A stretch of 6,885 bases of DNA, taken from the NCBI GenBank assembly GCA_947629605.1, contig CANREK010000074.1:1-6885 (forward strand), written 5' to 3'. The notes below the pieces were generated by a model. The model had not been told where the DNA came from and made no database searches. It saw only the letters and a program-made list of their open reading frames with translations. Both the position numbers and the translations under genes were made by a program. Numbering within the stretch: the stretch's first letter is position 1; every line of letters begins with the position of its first letter. The stretch comes from an uncultured Clostridia bacterium. Its GTDB lineage: Bacteria; Bacillota; Clostridia; Christensenellales; Borkfalkiaceae. Below are positions 4,083 to 6,885 of this stretch, one piece after another.

Positions 4083-4745
4083 CGGAATGAGGGCACGAAC
4101 GAGGGCATCTTCCTCGCTCGGATGAGAGAAAAAGTCGCGCACCACATCCCCCGCGATGGGGGTGTCGAAGCAGATGCGGCCCCTGTGGAGCACGACCGCC
4201 CTGTGCGCAAGCAGCGCCGCCTCGTGCACGTCATGGGTGACAAAGACGACCGTCTCCCTCTGTTCCCGCCACAGCTCCGCCGTCAACATAAGCAGGGAGC
4301 GTTTGAGGGAGAGATCGAGGGAAGAAAAGGGCTCATCCATGAGGAGAACGTCGTGCGGAAAGAGGAAGGCGCGGGCGATGGCAACGCGCTGCCGCTCCCC
4401 GCCCGAGAGCTCTTTCGGGTACGCCTTCTCCTTGCCTTCGAGACCAACTTTTCGCAACATAAGTGCGATATTTTTGTGATTTTCCTTGGCGAGAACAAAT
4501 TTCAGATTGCCCTCGACGGTGAGGTTGGGAAGGAGCTTGGGGGACTGAAAAAGGTAGCTCACTTTCCCCGCGCCCTCGACGCTTCCCTCAAAGGGAAGAT
4601 TGCCCGCGATGACGTTCAAAAGCGTCGTCTTTCCCGCGCCGCTCTCGCCGAGCACGGCCGTGATCTTGCCCTCTTCGATGTCGAGGGTGAGATCTTGCAG
4701 GGCCGCCTTATCCCCATAAATTTTACTGACGGAATTCAGTCTCAT
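4077..4745 (-). CDS. ABC transporter ATP-binding protein, NitT/TauT type
   Basis: Cytoplasmic ATPase subunit of the importer, 222 residues, a compact single domain without regulatory extension. Walker A GESGAGKTT (33-41), Q-loop Q67 in LFQSPKLLPN, signature LSGGERQR (113-120), Walker B VLLMDEP (133-139), D-loop SSLD (141-144) and switch H171 in VTHD are all intact, so it should be active. Sequence style (RLNSVSKIYG, then FQSPKLLPNLTV) is that of the SsuB/TauB/ThiZ group. Start ATG 4745 overlaps the permease stop in an ATGA junction, with GAGGTG 7 nt upstream; the frame continues further upstream but that part is not family sequence. The two genes are very likely translationally coupled. The substrate is set by the binding protein and is unknown. 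Confidence 0.95.
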   Translation of the reverse strand: MRLNSVSKIYGDKAALQDLTLDIEEGKITAVLGESGAGKTTLLNVIAGNLPFEGSVEGAGKVSYLFQSPKLLPNLTVEGNLKFVLAKENHKNIALMLRKVGLEGKEKAYPKELSGGERQRVAIARAFLFPHDVLLMDEPFSSLDLSLKRSLLMLTAELWREQRETVVFVTHDVHEAALLAHRAVVLHRGRICFDTPIAGDVVRDFFSHPSEEDALVRALIPE

Positions 4746-5506
4746 TTTTCCCACCTCACGACGATCCACTTGATGAGGGCGCAGAGCCCTTCGAGCGCAA
4801 ACCCCGTGAGCACGCAGAGAAGGGTCAGCGCGAACAGTTTCGGGACGGCGGTGTAGACCGATGCATCCTGCATCATGCGGCCGAGACTTTTCGCCGTCTG
4901 CGCGAGCACTTCCCCCGAGACGACGATTTTGCGCCCCAAAGAGAACACGGAACCCGTCTGTGCGAGCACGGGAGGGGCCGCAAGGGGCAGATACATGCAA
5001 AACAGTTTTTTTGCCGTCGGCACGCGGAAAGTTTCGGCCACCATACCGTACTCCTTTTTCACCTCGTCGATCGAGGCGAGCGTCGCGGCATAGAGTACGG
5101 GCAGGAGCACGAGAAGGCCGATGAGAACGGGCACGGCGGCGTAATCATACCCCGTCAGAATGATGAGGATGAGCACGATCGCCATGGTCGGCAGGGTGCG
5201 GAGCACGGAGACGATGGGGGCCAGAAAGGCGCGGACAAAGGGATGCACCGAAGCGAGCACGGCAAGCGTCGTTCCCAGAGCCAGCGAGAGGACAAATGCC
5301 AAAAAAGTCCTCAGCAGGGTGCCGCCGAAGGCACGCCAAAATTCTCCGCTGCCCATGAGAGCGCACGCCTCTTTGACCGTCTCCCAAGGAGAGGGGACGA
5401 TCGAGGGATTCCGCACGCCCGCATACGCCGCGAGCCATGCAAGCAGGATGGCGGCGACCGCAACGGCACAGAAGATGAGATCGAGTTTTTTGAGTTCTGC
5501 TTTCAA
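4742..5506 (-). CDS. ABC transporter permease, NitT/TauT type (TTG start)
   Basis: Inner-membrane channel subunit, 254 residues, in the binding-protein-dependent permease family (SsuC/TauC/ThiX-like). An N-terminal membrane segment (about 9-29) is followed by NPSIVPSPWETV, typical of this group, then five further hydrophobic segments. The cytoplasmic coupling loop that docks on the ATPase is at about 151-178 (KEYGMVAETFRVP... to LPLAAP), corresponding to the EAA motif. The start is TTG 5506, 3 nt after the stop codon of the binding-protein gene; no in-frame ATG is available near the expected N-terminus. Only a weak ribosome site (GGTTGAT, overlapping the previous stop) is seen, so translation probably depends on termination of the upstream gene. 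Expressed with the binding protein and ATPase. Confidence 0.93.
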   Translation of the reverse strand: MKAELKKLDLIFCAVAVAAILLAWLAAYAGVRNPSIVPSPWETVKEACALMGSGEFWRAFGGTLLRTFLAFVLSLALGTTLAVLASVHPFVRAFLAPIVSVLRTLPTMAIVLILIILTGYDYAAVPVLIGLLVLLPVLYAATLASIDEVKKEYGMVAETFRVPTAKKLFCMYLPLAAPPVLAQTGSVFSLGRKIVVSGEVLAQTAKSLGRMMQDASVYTAVPKLFALTLLCVLTGFALEGLCALIKWIVVRWEK

Positions 5507-5509
5507 AGA

Positions 5510-6553
5510 TCAACCCATGTAGAAGAAGGAGTCGGAGACGGTCTTGGTGAAGGAACTGTTGACGGAGATGAGCTCTTGCAGGAAGGCGTTGACGTCATCC
5601 TTGCAGTCCTTGCTTGCCGTAAAGTGCACGGAGCAGTTCGCAATGACGCCGCTCGTGAGATTTTGCGCATTGAACGAGGGCGCAAGGCCGTTGGCATATG
5701 CCTGTTGGAGCGCGGCGAGGATGTCCTCGGCCTTGGCGGTTTTGAGATACTCTTCGCCCGCTTTGAGCGAATCGGTCATGGCCTTCACGGCGTCGGTGCC
5801 GATCACGGAGTTCTTGGCCACGATGACCGCCTGCGGATATCCGCCCCCGTGCAGCTGTTGCAGGTCTCCCGCGAGTTTGAAGGGTTTCGGCGAACTCGCC
5901 GAGCCCTTGATCTTTGCCGAGACGGCGGGTTCGGGGCAGAGATAGTAATCACAGCCCGCATCGGCGGCCACCGTCGTCGCATCGGCGAACGCACGCAGGT
6001 TCACCTTGGCGGGGTCGACCGTGTTATCGTTGCCCATGACGGTGTAGGAGAGCCCCGCATCGCCGAGCACGGCCTGCAACGTGAGCCCGGGGACATTGTT
6101 GAGCTGGACGACGCCGACACTTTTGCCGACGAGCGTCGAGAGATTCTCCGTCGTGAGCGCGGGATTGTCGCCCGTCGTCAAAAAGTACATGTTGCCGTTT
6201 GTGACGGTGCCGAGCATCTGATAGCTCTCGCCCGTGCCGAGGAGCGTCGCCGCAAGGTTGACGGGGAGAACGCAGAAGTCGGCCGCGGGATCTTCTCCCG
6301 TGACACAGGTGCGGATGACATCCGCCTTGACGATCGTCGTCTCGAACTTGTAGGGGGAGACGGGCGTGGGATCGGCGATGAGCCCCGCAAGCGCGAGGGC
6401 GGGGGCGCCGTCGGGCGCGTAGACGGAATAGGTGGTCCATTCGTCATGACCGTTGTCGTTGTCCTTCTTGCCGCATGCCGCAATGCCGAGCATGCCGCAG
6501 ACCACCGCGCCGCTCATCGCCGCGCAAGCAATGCCTTTGAAAAGTTTGTGCAT
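5510..6553 (-). CDS. ABC transporter substrate-binding lipoprotein, NitT/TauT (NMT1/THI5-like) type
   Basis: Solute receptor of the importer, 347 residues. Signal peptide with basic start (MHKLFK), hydrophobic core and lipobox IAAC ending at C27, followed by a charged hydrophilic linker (GKKDNDNGHDEW); the cysteine should be lipidated and the protein anchored outside the membrane. The mature part opens with SVYAPDGAPALALAGL and has the two-lobed binding-protein pattern (LVGKSVGVVQ, ADFCVLPVNLAATLL, GYPQAVIVAKN). Ligands of related proteins include sulfonates, nitrate and thiamine-precursor pyrimidines; none can be chosen here, and no riboswitch is seen upstream to help. AAGGAG at 6569-6564 lies 10 nt before the ATG. 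First gene of the importer operon; its promoter was not identified because the region just upstream is the A-ladder repeat. Confidence 0.9.
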   Translation of the reverse strand: MHKLFKGIACAAMSGAVVCGMLGIAACGKKDNDNGHDEWTTYSVYAPDGAPALALAGLIADPTPVSPYKFETTIVKADVIRTCVTGEDPAADFCVLPVNLAATLLGTGESYQMLGTVTNGNMYFLTTGDNPALTTENLSTLVGKSVGVVQLNNVPGLTLQAVLGDAGLSYTVMGNDNTVDPAKVNLRAFADATTVAADAGCDYYLCPEPAVSAKIKGSASSPKPFKLAGDLQQLHGGGYPQAVIVAKNSVIGTDAVKAMTDSLKAGEEYLKTAKAEDILAALQQAYANGLAPSFNAQNLTSGVIANCSVHFTASKDCKDDVNAFLQELISVNSSFTKTVSDSFFYMG

Positions 6554-6575
6554 AATTGTAACACTCCTTATGAGA

Positions 6576-6617
6576 AATTAAAAATTAAAAATTCAAAATT
6601 AAAAATTGTGGTGGAGC
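6576..6617. repeat. A-ladder repeat, copy B
   Basis: 42 bp, identical to 2299-2340 at 38 positions without gaps, same orientation. It begins 22 nt upstream of the binding-protein ATG, so it probably includes or replaces promoter sequence. Confidence 0.85.
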
Positions 6618-6662
6618 GGCGCAATTCTGCTCAACAGCCCTGTGGGCTGTGAGCTGCGCCGC
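6616..6662. repeat. Long bulged hairpin, 19 base pairs
   Basis: Outer stem GCGGCGCA/TGCGCCGC (6616-6623 with 6655-6662), a 5-nt bulge (ATTCT), then GCTC/GAGC (6629-6632 with 6651-6654), a bulged A, and ACAGCCC/GGGCTGT (6634-6640 with 6644-6650) closed by a TGT loop. No T-run follows on either strand. Confidence 0.8.
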
Positions 6663-6758
6663 GACAGGAGGCGTGGCCTCGCCGACGGGTTGCGGCGGTC
6701 CCTGCCGACACAACAGGATACATAATATGCCACCCCTTCCGTCTCGCTACGCTCGACA

Positions 6759-6778
6759 CCCACCCCTCGAGGGGTGGG
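6759..6778. repeat. 20-bp perfect palindrome
   Basis: CCCACCCCTC followed directly by its reverse complement GAGGGGTGGG. It lies within a run of related CCCC/GGGG motifs (CACCCC at 6731, GGGGGTG at 6839-6845) that together form a compound repeat. Confidence 0.8.
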
Positions 6779-6796
6779 CAAGACAGACCCTTGGCG

Positions 6797-6835
6797 CCCC
6801 CTTGAGGGGGAGCTGTCGCGCTGCTCTTGCGCGAC
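6797..6835. repeat. Two adjacent hairpins in the compound GC-rich repeat
   Basis: CCCCC-TTGA-GGGGG (6797-6810), then GTCGCGC/GCGCGAC (6815-6821 with 6829-6835) around a 7-nt loop. No coding frame is evident, and no T-tract follows. Confidence 0.7.
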
Positions 6836-6885
6836 TGAGGGGGTGTTTCTCCGCCCGTTTGCAGGGATTCTTACTTCGCGCCTTA

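Larger units (their letters stand above)
6554..6885. other. Gene-free structured repeat region upstream of the importer
   Basis: No convincing gene in 332 nt. It holds the ribosome site of the binding-protein gene, the A-ladder repeat copy B, a 19-bp bulged hairpin (6616-6662), a 20-bp palindrome (6759-6778), two further hairpins (6797-6810, 6815-6835) and, at the edge, a fragment resembling copy 3 of the TCATnCTGA element (6865-6885). A promoter for the importer should lie here, but I could not identify one with confidence. Confidence 0.7.

Noticed and set aside
4049..4243. Upstream extension of YunB to ATG 4243 or ATG 4111
   Set aside because: Both overlap the ATPase gene and add residues unlike YunB N-termini. 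GTG 4048 keeps the basic cap before the membrane segment.
4746..5000. Upstream extension of the ATPase frame to an ATG at 5000
   Set aside because: The added 85 residues are compositionally odd and antisense-like to family expectations, and they overlap the permease. The ATG at 4745 has a good ribosome site and the family N-terminus.
5243..6652. Very long open frame on the plus strand (469 codons) opposite the binding-protein and permease genes
   Set aside because: It is low in hydrophobic structure, rich in R, G, E and D, and lies exactly opposite genes with clear family motifs. GC-rich third positions on the coding strand create such shadows; similar ones cover 7-828, 771-1535, 988-2271, 3314-4090 and 3873-4856.
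6554..6885. Thiamine (TPP) or other riboswitch controlling the importer
   Set aside because: No CTGAGA-type thi-box or other aptamer core was found; the sequence is explained by repeats.

Overview
The window looks like a piece of chromosome from an uncultured, endospore-forming Bacillota (Clostridia-type) bacterium with a GC-rich genome. The evidence is a recognisable sporulation protein (YunB), a lipobox lipoprotein, CPBP and Lgt membrane enzymes of Gram-positive type, Shine-Dalgarno sequences of AAGGAG type, and small imperfect hairpin repeats of the kind I associate with gut Clostridia genomes. No phage, plasmid, CRISPR or transposase gene is visible. The taxonomic placement is inference from gene content only.

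Layout from left to right. (1) 1-648, minus: the first 216 codons of an iron-containing alcohol dehydrogenase whose 3' end lies outside the window; it has a near-consensus vegetative promoter. (2) 714-2253, minus: a two-gene unit with an Lgt-family prolipoprotein diacylglyceryl transferase followed, with a 14-nt overlap, by a CPBP intramembrane protease. The Lgt promoter is an extended -10 element placed so that transcription would start at or next to the ATG. (3) 2254-2798: no gene; a mosaic of hairpins and short repeats, including four copies of an element whose 5-bp stem is preserved by compensatory base changes. (4) 2799-3317: a divergent pair, a 66-residue protein of unknown function (minus) and a 70-residue XRE-type regulator (plus). 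The 105 bp between them hold facing promoters and two operator-like sites, a perfect 17-bp palindrome inside the minus promoter spacer and an imperfect copy 32 bp away on the plus -10. (5) 3386-6553, minus: lipoprotein substrate-binding protein, permease and ATPase of a NitT/TauT-type ABC importer, tightly packed, followed by yunB. A sequence identical to the Bacillus sigma-E -10 consensus lies just before the yunB start. (6) 6554-6885: no gene; a copy of the A-ladder repeat also found upstream of lgt, then large GC-rich hairpins.

How the parts connect. The importer takes up an unidentified small solute; its binding protein is a lipoprotein and so a client of an Lgt enzyme, although the Lgt-like protein here departs from the E. 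coli enzyme at three important positions. YunB belongs to the mother-cell sporulation programme and seems to have its own promoter rather than depending on the importer operon. The XRE/66-aa locus looks like a self-contained autoregulated switch and is the part of the window most likely to be an undescribed small system. Long open frames on the strand opposite the genes are GC-rich shadows.
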